Shown: positions 31,404 through 40,868, numbered from the stretch's first letter. The stretch: 64,000 nucleotides of DNA from Virgibacillus sp. NKC19-16 (GCF_021560035.1 NZ_CP074373.1:1-64000), one strand, 5' to 3'. The notes: a model not told the origin generated them from the letters alone. Numbers and translations: made by a program.

Positions 31404-32636
31404 CTAAGCCGCAGTTATATCCTCCGCCGGCTCAAATACCTCATAATGAAGATCAGCATCTGCTACATGATATTTTTGCAGAATTTGATAAGCTGTACGC
31501 ATGAATCCTTTTGGCCCACAGAAATAAAACGCAGCGTCATTTGTTGGAAGAATTTCTGCTAGCCATTCATAATCAATATGGCCTTCTTTATCACAGTGAT
31601 CTTCTGCAGAAGGATTGCCATATACCGTATAGCTTGTAACTTGCTCGTGACCTTGAGTAATGTCACGTACACGATCCTTCATCGCATGGAAACTGCCGGA
31701 TTTTGCCGCATGGATAAATACTACCTCACGATTAGGTTGTTCTTTAATTACTGTTTCAAGCATACTCATCATCGGTGTTAGCCCCACACCACCACTCATT
31801 AAAACGAGTGGTCGTCTATCTTCTTGATCAAGCATGAAATCGCCGGACGGTGCACTAATAGGTAAAATGCTTCCCTCATTAATTTCTCTATGCAGGAAAT
31901 TGGATACAACCCCCGCCGGGCTATTCCCCCCGGCATCTTCCCTTTTCACACTGATTCGATACATGCCTTCTCCTGGCGCACATGATAGGCTATATTGACG
32001 CAGGTGCGTATAAGGTTCTCCCTCAATCTCCGCTTTTACTGTAATATATTGTCCCGGTTGATAAGCAGGAATGGCCCTTCCATCTGCGGCTTCTAAATAA
32101 AATGACGTAATAACATCACTCTCTGGTACCTTCTTCACCACTTTAAAATTACGGAAATCTACCCAGCCCCCAGGTTTGTTTTGCGTTTCTTCATACATCT
32201 CTTTTTCAACGCTGATAAACACTTCTGCTATCGCACCATACGCTTTTCCCCAAGCATTAATAATGTCATCTGTAGCTGCATCTCCCAGCACATCTTTGAT
32301 TCCCAATAATAGATATTTCCCGACAATTTGATATTGCTCCGGCTTGATATTTAGACTCCTATGCTTCTGGGCAATCTGGTTGACTACTGGTAAAATGTCC
32401 TCCAAATTGTCGATGTGTATTGCTGCAGCACACACCGTTTTGGAAAGCGCTTTCGGTTGTTCTCCATTTACTTGATTCGTTTGGTTGAAAATATTCTTTA
32501 ATTCAGGATGAGCTGCAAGCATCAGTTCATAAAATCGATTCGCTATTGCATCTCCATGTTCTTGCAAAACTGGTACAGTTGCTTTCACGATGTCTTTCGT
32601 TTCTTTGTCTAACCCTACAGTCGTTTCCGTTGTCAT
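31404..32636 (-). CDS. hmp: Flavohemoglobin, nitric oxide dioxygenase
   Basis: Hmp converts nitric oxide to nitrate using haem, FAD and NAD(P)H. The 410 residues have three domains: an N-terminal globin (about 1-140, proximal histidine in VCAAAIHIDNL), an FAD domain with the LRQYSLS flavin motif near 207, and an NAD domain with GGVGLTPMMSML near 270 and the C-terminal YEVFEPAED. It starts at ATG 32636 behind AAAGGAG. It is divergent from nsrR, with a palindrome between them that should be the NsrR operator, so it is expected to be induced by nitrosative stress. Confidence 0.96.
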   Translation of the reverse strand: MTTETTVGLDKETKDIVKATVPVLQEHGDAIANRFYELMLAAHPELKNIFNQTNQVNGEQPKALSKTVCAAAIHIDNLEDILPVVNQIAQKHRSLNIKPEQYQIVGKYLLLGIKDVLGDAATDDIINAWGKAYGAIAEVFISVEKEMYEETQNKPGGWVDFRNFKVVKKVPESDVITSFYLEAADGRAIPAYQPGQYITVKAEIEGEPYTHLRQYSLSCAPGEGMYRISVKREDAGGNSPAGVVSNFLHREINEGSILPISAPSGDFMLDQEDRRPLVLMSGGVGLTPMMSMLETVIKEQPNREVVFIHAAKSGSFHAMKDRVRDITQGHEQVTSYTVYGNPSAEDHCDKEGHIDYEWLAEILPTNDAAFYFCGPKGFMRTAYQILQKYHVADADLHYEVFEPAEDITAA

Positions 32637-32665
32637 AACAATGCACTCCTTTAAAAAAGTTAAAC

Positions 32666-32682
32666 ATGTATTTCGTGTACAT
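32666..32682. promoter_or_regulatory. Candidate NsrR operator
   Basis: ATGTATTTCGTGTACAT is a palindrome with ATGTA/TACAT arms and a 7-base spacer, 30 bases upstream of the hmp start and facing nsrR. Length and arm layout fit the firmicute NsrR box. Confidence 0.6.
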
Positions 32683-32822
32683 CTTTATTATATAAGAAAT
32701 ATTGCAACTGTATCAATAGTGTAAACGGCTTTTGTGTTACAATATTGTGAAGACTGTAGAGAAGGTTGTGTAAAAAGTCACAAAATGATACGTTTTGAAC
32801 ACAGATTATAAGGAGAATAAAC

Positions 32823-33260
32823 ATGCAATTAAAAAAATATACCGATTACGCGTTACGCGTTTTAATTTTTACAGGGATGAAGAGAGACGGGGAGCTTGCG
32901 AGTATCAAAGAGATTTCCGAAGTTTACAACATATCCCAGCATCATCTAGGGAAAATTGTTTTTGAGTTAAACAAAATGGAGCTTTTGGAAACGATTAGAG
33001 GACGAGGGGGCGGCATTCGGCTCGCGAAACCGGCAAGTGAGATTAATGTTGGCTTAGTCGTTCGACGGCTGGAAAATGACTTTAATTTACTGGAATGTTT
33101 TGATAAAGGAACCGACCATTGTGTGATCTCTCCGGGATGTACACTGAAACATGCGCTGAACAAAGCATTATTTGCATTTTTCCAAGTGCTCGATCAGTAT
33201 ACAATTAAAGACTTAGTAGCCAATGAGGATGAATTACGGGAATTAATGGGAATCAAATAG
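32823..33260 (+). CDS. nsrR: Nitric oxide-sensing repressor NsrR (Rrf2 family)
   Basis: A 145-residue iron-sulfur transcription factor that represses hmp and related genes until nitric oxide damages its cluster. The winged helix starts KYTDYALRVLIF, and the wing reads ETIRGRGGGIRLAKP. The three cluster cysteines are present, C92, C100 and C106 in ECFD...HCVISPGC. Length and sequence follow B. subtilis NsrR closely. It starts at ATG 32823 behind AAGGAG. It is divergent from hmp, and the shared palindromic operator lies between them. Confidence 0.95.
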   Translation: MQLKKYTDYALRVLIFTGMKRDGELASIKEISEVYNISQHHLGKIVFELNKMELLETIRGRGGGIRLAKPASEINVGLVVRRLENDFNLLECFDKGTDHCVISPGCTLKHALNKALFAFFQVLDQYTIKDLVANEDELRELMGIK

Positions 33261-33326
33261 CATGTTTAAATTCTCCGCAAGCGGGTATATATATTTATGT
33301 AATTCCCATAAAGGAGTGTATTAGAC

Positions 33327-33842
33327 ATGGCTAAAAAAATAGCAACAGTTATTACAGACATGTTCGAAGATGTAGAGTATACTGATCCGGTAAAAGCATT
33401 TAAGGATGCCGGACATGAGATTGTAACGATTGAAAAAGAAAAAGGAAAACAAGTAACAGGAAAGCAAAATGATGAAACAATTACCATCGATCAGGGAATC
33501 GATGACGTGAAACCAGACGATTTTGATGCATTATTTATCCCTGGTGGATTTTCACCGGATCAATTGCGTGCAGATGATCGATTCGTAAAATTTGCGAAAA
33601 AATTCATGGATGATAAAAAACCAGTTCTTGCCATTTGCCACGGTCCACAGCTGCTAATTACGGCTAAATCATTAGAAGGTCGTAAAGCAACCGGGTTTAA
33701 ATCTATCCAAGTGGATATGGAATACGCCGGTGCAAATTTGGTAGATCAAGAAGTCGCCGTTTGTCAGAATCAGCTGGTAACAAGTCGTCAACCAGATGAT
33801 ATTCCGGCATTTAATCGCGAATCACTGAATGTATTAAAATAA
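33327..33842 (+). CDS. DJ-1/PfpI-family general stress protein
   Basis: A 171-residue DJ-1/PfpI superfamily protein of the YraA/YfkM type, class I glutamine-amidotransferase-like in fold. The nucleophile elbow AICHGPQLL holds C104, and the acidic partner lies in MFEDVEYTDP near residue 13-18. In B. subtilis such proteins help repair or remove glycated or damaged proteins under stress; the role here is inferred. It starts at ATG 33327 behind AAAGGAG and ends in a bidirectional terminator shared with yaaH. Confidence 0.88.
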   Translation: MAKKIATVITDMFEDVEYTDPVKAFKDAGHEIVTIEKEKGKQVTGKQNDETITIDQGIDDVKPDDFDALFIPGGFSPDQLRADDRFVKFAKKFMDDKKPVLAICHGPQLLITAKSLEGRKATGFKSIQVDMEYAGANLVDQEVAVCQNQLVTSRQPDDIPAFNRESLNVLK

Positions 33843-33848
33843 ATGACA

Positions 33849-33890
33849 AGAGAGCCTCTAACCATACACCATGGCTAGAGGCTCTCTTTA
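33849..33890. terminator. Bidirectional terminator
   Basis: AGAGAGCCTCTA (33849-33860) and TAGAGGCTCTCT (33876-33887) form a perfect 12-bp stem between convergent genes. Confidence 0.88.
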
Positions 33891-33892
33891 TA

Positions 33893-35182
33893 TTATTCCG
33901 ATTTTGTAATCGTAAAGTTATCCTGAAGCAACAGCCAGTTCTGCGGAAAAGCCAGCCCCAGCTTCCAATAAGCTATCCCGAGCAAGCCTAACTCCTTAAT
34001 CAAATCAAATTTGGCCTGAATGGACCTTGCGTCTTCAAACCACACCTCATGCAAATTTCCCTGCGCATCACGATACATATAAAATGGCGCTTGTGAGGTA
34101 TCATCAAATTCAATCGCTGCATTTTGTTCCCTTGCTCGTGTAATCGCTTGTTGCGGGCTAATCGCTTCTGCCGGGTCTCCACCTTCTACAAATGGCAATG
34201 TCCAATCATAGCCGTATAAATTTTGCCCCAATAAAATTTTCTCAGCAGGCATTTCTGTTAATGCATACTCAACGACTTGTCGTACCTGATCCAGCGGTGA
34301 AACAGCCATTGGTGGCCCGTAACTATACCCCCATTCATACGTCATCAGTACAACAAAATCAGCAATTTCCCCATGTGCTGCGTAATCATGGGCCTCATAC
34401 CATGCCCCCTCCTGCTCGGCACTGGTTTTCGGTGCCAGGGCAGTTGACATCAACAAGCCAGCTTCAGAGATACGTTGCTTTGCCCTTCGCAGGAAATTAT
34501 TATAAGCCTCCCCGTCCTCTGGTGGCAGGAATTCAAAGTCAAAATGTATATCCGTAAAACCTTCTGTAGTAGCTATATTGATAACACTGTCGAGCAATGT
34601 ATTTTGAACGGCTTGGACTGTGAGGATAATATGTCCTAACTCTGCACTGAATGCTCCTTCTTCCAAATTGGTTACAACAAGCATGAGTGACGTATTATTT
34701 TCGTCTGCAATTTGTTGCAGGTTGCCCATTGGAGGTGACGCGAGTGTTCCATCACGATTCACATTGTAGCTAAAAAGGTTAAGATACGTTAAATAAGGTG
34801 CGTTTTTCATTGCGGCATTTTCCAGCGTTTCGGAAACGGTGTCACCTATAGGTTCAAAATAGGCACTGGATGTTATCTCTCTTGTTGGTTGAGATGGAAT
34901 GTATAATTGAAAGCCAACCGGCAATGTGTTATCCACAGGAAAATTATCGACTTGTGCCAACTCCTGATAAGACATACCAAAGCTTTGAGCGATGGAATAA
35001 AGCGTGTCACCAGGCTGTACAAAATAAAAATTGCCTATAATCGGTATAACAAGTGCCTGCCTAACAACAAGATTATTCGGTGCATCCAGTTCATTTGCAT
35101 CAATAATAACATCCACCGTCGTATTGTATGTAGTTGCGATCGCATTTAACGTATCCCCTGGCTCTACAACATATATTTGCAA
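33893..35182 (-). CDS. yaaH: Spore peptidoglycan N-acetylglucosaminidase YaaH/SleL type
   Basis: A cortical fragment lytic enzyme acting during spore germination. Two N-terminal LysM domains (about 2-47 and 52-97, each with the VxPGDTL motif) bind peptidoglycan, and a GH18 barrel follows (about 100-425). The catalytic acid is in FTDIHFDFEFLPPED, the DxxDxDxE-type motif in slightly altered form. There is no signal peptide, as expected for a coat-targeted mother-cell protein. It starts at ATG 35182 behind AAGGAGGG. It keeps its conserved place before yaaI and tadA. B. subtilis yaaH is sigma-E controlled. Confidence 0.94.
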   Translation of the reverse strand: MQIYVVEPGDTLNAIATTYNTTVDVIIDANELDAPNNLVVRQALVIPIIGNFYFVQPGDTLYSIAQSFGMSYQELAQVDNFPVDNTLPVGFQLYIPSQPTREITSSAYFEPIGDTVSETLENAAMKNAPYLTYLNLFSYNVNRDGTLASPPMGNLQQIADENNTSLMLVVTNLEEGAFSAELGHIILTVQAVQNTLLDSVINIATTEGFTDIHFDFEFLPPEDGEAYNNFLRRAKQRISEAGLLMSTALAPKTSAEQEGAWYEAHDYAAHGEIADFVVLMTYEWGYSYGPPMAVSPLDQVRQVVEYALTEMPAEKILLGQNLYGYDWTLPFVEGGDPAEAISPQQAITRAREQNAAIEFDDTSQAPFYMYRDAQGNLHEVWFEDARSIQAKFDLIKELGLLGIAYWKLGLAFPQNWLLLQDNFTITKSE

Positions 35183-35253
35183 AAAAATTCCCTCCTTTTT
35201 GAGTGAAATAGTGCTACTTACACTCTATGAGGAGGGTGATCCAAAAATGACTG

Positions 35254-35787
35254 TTAAACAGGTTCGATCTGTGCATCCATTACCGTTCGCATTAAATATA
35301 ATGCATATTCACTGCCTTCTTTCTCCTCAGAGGCCATGCAATTTTCCGGGATATGCATATCAAACCCGTACATATACGCATCTTTAGCTGTGAACAGGAT
35401 ACAAATATCACCGGCAATTCCCGCCATAATCAGATGGGTTTTACCAATATCGCGGAGCAATGACTGAAGCGGTGTCTGGAAAAATGCCGAGTGCTGTGGT
35501 TTAATGAGAAAATAATCATGTTTATCAGGCTTCAGCGCATCTATCACATGCTTGCTTCGATCATTTTTACAACGATCAATAATTTTATTGAAATCTGCTT
35601 GCCACAAACCATAATGATCATTAATATAGATGATAGGAAGCTCATTGTCTTTAGCAAAATCTTTTAATTTTTTCATACTCGGTAAAATTTCGTCGGTATG
35701 TTTAAGCAGGTCATCCCCACCTTCAAAATCAAAATCGTTAATAACATCAACAAATAATACAGCCGTATTTTCAAGTGATTGTTTCAT
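35254..35787 (-). CDS. yaaI: Cysteine hydrolase of the isochorismatase family, YaaI
   Basis: A 177-residue isochorismatase-like hydrolase. The triad is visible as the Asp in VLFVDVINDFDF, the Lys in YFLIKPQHSAFF, and the Cys in AGIAGDICILFTAKDAY, together with the usual cis-peptide glycine-isoleucine before it. The true substrate is unknown; the family hydrolyses N-carbamoyl and amide bonds. It starts at ATG 35787 behind AAAGGAGAA and lies upstream of yaaH on the same strand, 71 bases apart, and divergent from tadA, the conserved Bacillus arrangement. Confidence 0.88.
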   Translation of the reverse strand: MKQSLENTAVLFVDVINDFDFEGGDDLLKHTDEILPSMKKLKDFAKDNELPIIYINDHYGLWQADFNKIIDRCKNDRSKHVIDALKPDKHDYFLIKPQHSAFFQTPLQSLLRDIGKTHLIMAGIAGDICILFTAKDAYMYGFDMHIPENCMASEEKEGSEYALYLMRTVMDAQIEPV

Positions 35788-35850
35788 CGAATTCTCCTTT
35801 TAGGAATGCTATATGTATTATTTCCTATTTCTATGTTTTAAAACTTTTAA

Positions 35851-36324
<474 letters not shown>

Positions 36325-36333
36325 GTTTCCTTT

Positions 36334-36377
36334 GTTTAAATGATCCGCACTTAATTATAAGTGCGGATCATTTAAAC
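36334..36377 (+). terminator. tadA terminator (long perfect hairpin)
   Basis: GTTTAAATGATCCGCAC (36334-36350) pairs perfectly with GTGCGGATCATTTAAAC (36361-36377), a 17-bp stem with a 10-base AT-rich loop. Confidence 0.78.
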
Positions 36378-36453
36378 GAGATTCTTCTTAACTAAAAGCT
36401 ATTTCATAAATAGAGTCAACGCTAAATTTCCATAAATTTGTATCCAAACATCA

Positions 36454-36482
36454 TTGCATTTTCCCCAAAAAATCGTTATAAT
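36454..36482 (+). promoter_or_regulatory. Promoter of the SRP RNA gene
   Basis: TTGCAT at 36454-36459 and TATAAT at 36477-36482, 17 bases apart. The expected transcript start is near 36489. Confidence 0.8.
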
Positions 36483-36488
36483 AAGTAA

Positions 36489-36768
36489 TGTCGTGCTAAA
36501 CGGGGAGGTAGCGGTGCCCTGTACTCGCAATCCGCTATAGCGAGGTCGAATTCCCATCTGAGGTGAGGCGTCTTTATGGCCTGCCTTAAGGAAGTGGTGT
36601 TGACGCTTAGGTCCTGCGCAACAGGAACCCATGAATTCTGTCAGATCCGGAAGGAAGCAGCAGTAAGTGGTGTTTCTTGTGTGCCGCGGGGAAGCCTGGG
36701 CAGAGCCATGAACTTAAGTAACGCATAGGGACGTCACATCAACGATGGGTGCACGGCGTACATATTTT
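36489..36768 (+). ncRNA. ffs: Signal recognition particle RNA (Bacillus scRNA type)
   Basis: The large Bacillus-type SRP RNA, about 270 nt, with an Alu domain. The 5' Alu segment GTGCTAAACGGGGAGGTAGC lies at 36493-36512. The Ffh-binding domain IV is CAGATCCGGAAGGAAGCAGC near 36642-36661. The 3' part GGGTGCACGG closes the long helix. A promoter and a terminator flank it, and the place between tadA and dnaX is conserved. The exact ends are estimated from B. subtilis scRNA. Confidence 0.95.
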
Positions 36769-36773
36769 TAGTA

Positions 36774-36805
36774 CCCTGTCAATGCAGTATTGGCAGGGTT
36801 TTTAT
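36774..36805 (+). terminator. SRP RNA terminator
   Basis: CCCTGTCAAT (36774-36783) pairs with ATTGGCAGGG (36789-36798), followed by TTTTT. Confidence 0.85.
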
Positions 36806-36969
36806 ATATCTTTTCCTGTAAAACACACATTATGAATGGTAGTCGATTAAGGTATATTTTGGCAGCTAAATAAGCGCGTTATTTTAAAAAAAGGGGACAA
36901 AATAAGCTTTGTAAGTGAGTTCAGCCTGCTAGAATTCACTTAACAAAAACATCTAGGGAGTGCTTACCT

Positions 36970-37170
36970 TTGGACGAAAATAACCGTCGAAATCGTAATA
37001 ACAACCGTAATAACGAACGCAACAACCGCAACAATCAAAACGACGTAGACAATGTTGAATTTGCCAATGAGTTTCTTGATGATGTGAATCAGGATCAAGA
37101 TAACAATAAACAGAATAATAATAACAACTTCAACAGAAACAACAACCGCAACCGAAATCGTAATAGGTAA
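36970..37170 (+). CDS. Asn/Arg-rich low-complexity small protein
   Basis: A 66-residue protein composed largely of asparagine and arginine, as N-R-N-N repeats at both ends flanking a short acidic ordered stretch VDNVEFANEFLDDVNQDQD. It starts at TTG 36970, with GGGAG about 9 bases upstream, and a hairpin terminator follows, so expression is plausible. I do not recognise the family. Low-complexity basic peptides of this size are common among spore coat and spore-associated proteins, so a spore role is a guess. It lies at the left edge of an accessory patch between ffs and dnaX. Confidence 0.6.
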   Translation: MDENNRRNRNNNRNNERNNRNNQNDVDNVEFANEFLDDVNQDQDNNKQNNNNNFNRNNNRNRNRNR

Positions 37171-37183
37171 GTAAAAATGAAGG

Positions 37184-37216
37184 GAGCCTGTGTGTGAGGA
37201 GCATGCAGGTTTCTTT
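37184..37216 (+). terminator. Terminator after Asn/Arg-rich gene
   Basis: AGCCTGTGTG and CATGCAGGTT form an imperfect stem followed by TCTTTTTT. Confidence 0.65.
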
Positions 37217-37355
37217 TTTGCGTTTTACTTGAAAATAGATGTTAATATTGCTGATTTTCTGTTTGTATAATATATAGCCAAAAAGAGCTGTATACGGCAG
37301 CCATAGTATGGGGGTCCCACCAATCAATGAAGCAACTAAACCAGTATAAAAAAGA

Positions 37356-37380
37356 AGCGAGCAGTCTAATTGCCCGCTAC
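37356..37380 (-). terminator. Terminator after DUF2812 gene
   Basis: On the minus strand AGCGGGCA and TGCTCGCT pair and are followed by TCTTTTTT. Confidence 0.7.
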
Positions 37381-37382
37381 CT

Positions 37383-37895
37383 TTAATTTCTCCAATAAAG
37401 ATTAATCTTGCTCTTTAATGCAATCAGCATATAAATATACAGCAAAATCACAAGCGTGGAGAGGGTGATCACAACAACTTGATAGAAGTGCCCATCCCAC
37501 GTAAGCCATATTGGCAACTGTGTGAGAATCAGCATGAAAAATAAAAACAGATACACCCGCATCATCCGCTTATATGATTCCATTACAGACTCCCGATCCG
37601 AGTATATTTTTTTAATCCCCTCCTGGGACGCCTCGGTGCGGAAATATTGAAACATGTCAGCCCAACCAGTTACAGGCTCCCACCCTAAATCCTTAAAAAC
37701 TTGAAAATAATCCTCATTGGCTCCCTGCTGAAAATCAATCTGGTACACATAAGATTTACTTTCGTCTTCTTCAAAGGTATAAAACCCTAGTCTGGATTTT
37801 TCCATATGCAATCCTTTGGCAGACATATCCGTCAACCAGCGCTCTTCTTTTTCCACCCCTGAAGCAAGAAATAAACGAAATTTCCTAATTGCCAC
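37383..37895 (-). CDS. DUF2812 membrane protein
   Basis: A 170-residue protein. The N-terminal soluble DUF2812 domain (KFRLFLASGVEKEERWLTDM... through YQIDFQQGANEDYFQVFKDLGW) is followed by two membrane segments near 110-128 and 137-158. The start is taken as GTG 37895, with GGAGGATAG upstream, rather than the frame's 37925. It overlaps the end of a PadR-type gene on the same strand, the usual pairing: PadR regulators commonly precede their DUF2812 target. Here the regulator is decayed, so control is likely lost. Confidence 0.78.
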   Translation of the reverse strand: MAIRKFRLFLASGVEKEERWLTDMSAKGLHMEKSRLGFYTFEEDESKSYVYQIDFQQGANEDYFQVFKDLGWEPVTGWADMFQYFRTEASQEGIKKIYSDRESVMESYKRMMRVYLFLFFMLILTQLPIWLTWDGHFYQVVVITLSTLVILLYIYMLIALKSKINLYWRN

Positions 37896-38169
37896 CTTCT
37901 CTATCCTCCAATTCGCTGATAACACCGGAAGTATTATTTACAAGCGATTCCAGTCTTCTGTATTCCTTTCCCAAGTCAGTAAGGGAGTAATACTTTCGCC
38001 GTGCATCGCTGTCCATGGCAGCCTTTTTGCCAAGTACCTCGTACAGTGTTCCGGGCCCCCATGTTACGTCACCATTGCTTATTTTCTCCACATCCTTCAT
38101 GACAATGAATCTATTTGTTAGACTTATTTTAATACATATACCCACTAGCATTGCATTATTTTTATACAA
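37885..38169 (-). pseudogene. Decayed PadR-family regulator
   Basis: The frame reads FIVMKDVEKISNGDVTWGPG, then TLYEVL, and next DARRKYYSLTDLGKEYRRLE. These are PadR winged-helix pieces, but the start of the domain (normally about 30 residues with a GYEI motif) is replaced by unrelated sequence, and some 25-30 residues between TLYEVL and DARRKYY are missing. So both a 5' disruption and an internal deletion occurred. The 3' end still overlaps the DUF2812 start, showing the old operon. Confidence 0.75.
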
Positions 38170-38281
38170 AAATAAAAATTAATGGGAATATTCAGTTTTT
38201 CGTTGTTCTTGGCATAAAAAAACCTTTATAATGGATTTAGAGGGGTGGCTCCCTGTCCAAATCCAATATAAAGGACCTAAT

Positions 38282-38974
38282 ATGGACAAGAATACACCAA
38301 TATCATCGTTTAGTAAATGGATTTCACCTATCCATTTTAAAAAAGTTTTCGAACAAGCAGAAAATCTGAGACTAGATGATTACACGAAAAAGCTTACGAC
38401 CAAAGCTTATATCAAAATTTTGCTTTTCGCACAGCTTCACGAAACCGATAGTTTAGGGGCAATGAGTGATGCATTACTTGATGATGACTTCCAGAAAGCG
38501 CTTGGCTTTGATTCCATTAGCGCATCCCAGCTGTCACGTAAAAATAATGAAGTAGCTCCATCGATTCTGGCTAGCATATTTTTGGATCTCGTTGGTCAGA
38601 TCAAGGGATTTCACAAAAAGCAACCGAACGCTTCCATGCCATTAAAAGTCATTGATTCCAGTACGTTGCCCCTAAATCTCACAAATTTTAAATGGGCAGC
38701 GTTCCGTAAAACGAAAGCTGGCGCGAAACTTCATTTAAAGCTGGTATTCATGGATAAATATACGGTTTATCCGGAACAGGTGATCATCACTCCAGCGAAA
38801 GAACACGACCGGAATCAATTAGAAGTTCTCGTTGATGATAAAGAAGCCATGTATGTGTTTGACCGTGGCTACGTAGATTACGAGCGCTTTGATCGAATGA
38901 CAGATGAAGGATATTTCTTCGCTTCAAGACTGAAGAAAAATGCCGTCATTCGAGAAGTTCACTCTTACCATTAA
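38282..38974 (+). pseudogene. Truncated IS4-family transposase
   Basis: A 230-residue N-terminal part of an IS4-type DDE transposase. The first catalytic aspartate is in KVIDSSTLPLNL and the second in YVFDRGYVDYERFD, but the frame stops soon after RLKKNAVIREVHSYH. The glutamate motif (Y-2-R-3-E-6-K) and about 130 more residues are missing, and no sequence like them follows before dnaX. I could not find terminal inverted repeats. An inactive insertion-sequence remnant that split the ffs-dnaX neighbourhood. Confidence 0.85.
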
Positions 38975-39082
38975 ATGTCTGAAAATTTTAAACTAATCGA
39001 TGTATCCCTTTCCCATACAATCGAACAATCCCACCAAAAAGGGGCATTATCTCAAACTTTCACAAATGTTTTTTCCTGAAGG

Positions 39083-39112
39083 TTCACATTTACCCCTGAA
39101 ATCAGGTATAAT
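39083..39112 (+). promoter_or_regulatory. Promoter of dnaX operon
   Basis: TTCACA at 39083-39088 and TATAAT at 39107-39112, 18 bases apart, about 30 bases before the dnaX start. Confidence 0.65.
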
Positions 39113-39143
39113 TGGATAGAGATCCTAAAGGGGAAAATATACT

Positions 39144-40832
39144 ATGAGCTATCAAGCGTTATACCGCGTCTGGCGGCCGAGGAACTTTGCTGACGTTGTG
39201 GGACAAACACATATAACACGAACCTTGCAGAATGCAATTCTGCAGGAGAAGTTTTCACATGCTTACCTTTTTTCCGGTCCGCGTGGGACAGGGAAGACGA
39301 GTGCGGCGAAGATTTTTGCAAAAACAATCAATTGTGAGCGTTCGCCGGTGAAAGAGCCCTGTAATGAATGTGATGCATGCCTGGGCATTCAGGATGGATC
39401 GATTTCAGATGTGATTGAAATTGATGCTGCATCCAACACGAGTGTTGAGGATATTCGCGATATACGTGATAATGTAAAATATGCCACGAGCTCTGTTCCA
39501 TATAAAGTGTATATCATTGATGAAGTGCACATGATCTCGACGAATGCATTTAATGCGCTGTTAAAAACGCTTGAGGAACCACCGAAGCATGTCGTATTTA
39601 TTTTAGCAACAACGGAACCGCATAAAATTCCACTGACGATTCTTTCCAGATGCCAGCGTTTTGATTTTAAGCCGATTTCCAATCAACCGATTGTTGATCG
39701 AATGCACACTATCCTGGAGGCTGAGGATATTTCCGTTTCTCAGGATGCAATGGAAACCGTTGCGTTAACGGCAGAAGGCGGGATGCGTGATGCGTTAAGC
39801 ATTTTGGATCAAGCTATTTCATATAGTGAAGATACGGTTGAATTAGATGATGTACTAGCGGTTACAGGTGGCGTTTCGCAGGGAATTTTGACAGATATTG
39901 TGAAAGCAATGCATGAGAAAGATGTTAAGCACGCGTTAGAGCTCCTGGACAAATTAATTCAAAGCGGAAAAGATCCGGGACGTTTTGTGTATGATCTGAT
40001 ATACTTTATGCGTGATTTATTACTATATAAAAGCGCACGATCCCTGGAAGGGTTACTGGAACGTGCACGAGCAGACGAAAGTTTTAATGCGCTGACTGAA
40101 TCTGTATCGATTGACTGGATACAAGATGCGATTACGCAATTAAATCAGTGTCAGCAGGAAATTAAATCGACGAATAGCCCGAAAGTGTTTATTGAAATTG
40201 CCATCATAACAATTACCAATCGCTATCATGAGCAGGAGACTCAGGCAAGCGATGTTGATTCCGAGGCAGTTACCAATCTTTCGAATAAACTAGCCCAATT
40301 AGAAAAAGAACTAACCAAGCTGAAAGAAAACCCTGTTGACAGTCCGCAACCTGTGCAGCGTCGTGAACAGCGAAGGCCACAATCCAAAGGCACGAAGAAT
40401 GGGTATAAAATACCGTATGAACGCATTCGTGACGTACTAAGGCAAGCTGAAAAGCCTAACTTAAAAAATGTACAGTCCCAATGGGCGAACTTTTTAAGCA
40501 AATTAAAAACGGCAAATGCCCCTGCACATGCAACCATTCAGGATAGTAAGCCGGCAGCTGCATCCGATCAGGCGCTTGTGGTGGCTTTTAAATATGAAAT
40601 CCATTGTTCCCTGTTTTTAGATAATCAGGAGACAATTGAATCTGTACTTGCAAGCGTAATGGATAAAAATGTCACTATTATTCCAATTCCAGAGAAAGAT
40701 TGGACAACATTACGTACGGAATATATAAACAATCAAGAGAAAAGCGAACCCCAGGAAGAAGATCAAGCTGATCCAATCGTGGAAGAGGCAAGAAAGCTTG
40801 TTGGGGATGATCTTTTAGAAATACATGATTAA
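39144..40832 (+). CDS. dnaX: DNA polymerase III subunits gamma and tau
   Basis: The clamp-loader motor and polymerase connector of the replisome. The 562-residue protein begins with the AAA+ domain (Walker A GPRGTGKTS near 45; zinc cysteines CERSPVKEPCNECDAC near 64-79; Walker B IIDEVHMIS near 125; SRC sensor LSRCQRFDF near 170). Domain III follows, and then a proline/charged tau region from about 375, with the tau C-terminal domain from about 420. It starts at ATG 39144 behind AAAGGGG. It heads dnaX-ebfC-recR-yaaL. Confidence 0.97.
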   Translation: MSYQALYRVWRPRNFADVVGQTHITRTLQNAILQEKFSHAYLFSGPRGTGKTSAAKIFAKTINCERSPVKEPCNECDACLGIQDGSISDVIEIDAASNTSVEDIRDIRDNVKYATSSVPYKVYIIDEVHMISTNAFNALLKTLEEPPKHVVFILATTEPHKIPLTILSRCQRFDFKPISNQPIVDRMHTILEAEDISVSQDAMETVALTAEGGMRDALSILDQAISYSEDTVELDDVLAVTGGVSQGILTDIVKAMHEKDVKHALELLDKLIQSGKDPGRFVYDLIYFMRDLLLYKSARSLEGLLERARADESFNALTESVSIDWIQDAITQLNQCQQEIKSTNSPKVFIEIAIITITNRYHEQETQASDVDSEAVTNLSNKLAQLEKELTKLKENPVDSPQPVQRREQRRPQSKGTKNGYKIPYERIRDVLRQAEKPNLKNVQSQWANFLSKLKTANAPAHATIQDSKPAAASDQALVVAFKYEIHCSLFLDNQETIESVLASVMDKNVTIIPIPEKDWTTLRTEYINNQEKSEPQEEDQADPIVEEARKLVGDDLLEIHD

Positions 40833-40868
40833 TTATAAAAGCTAATTAACTTAAAGGAGGTATTTTCC

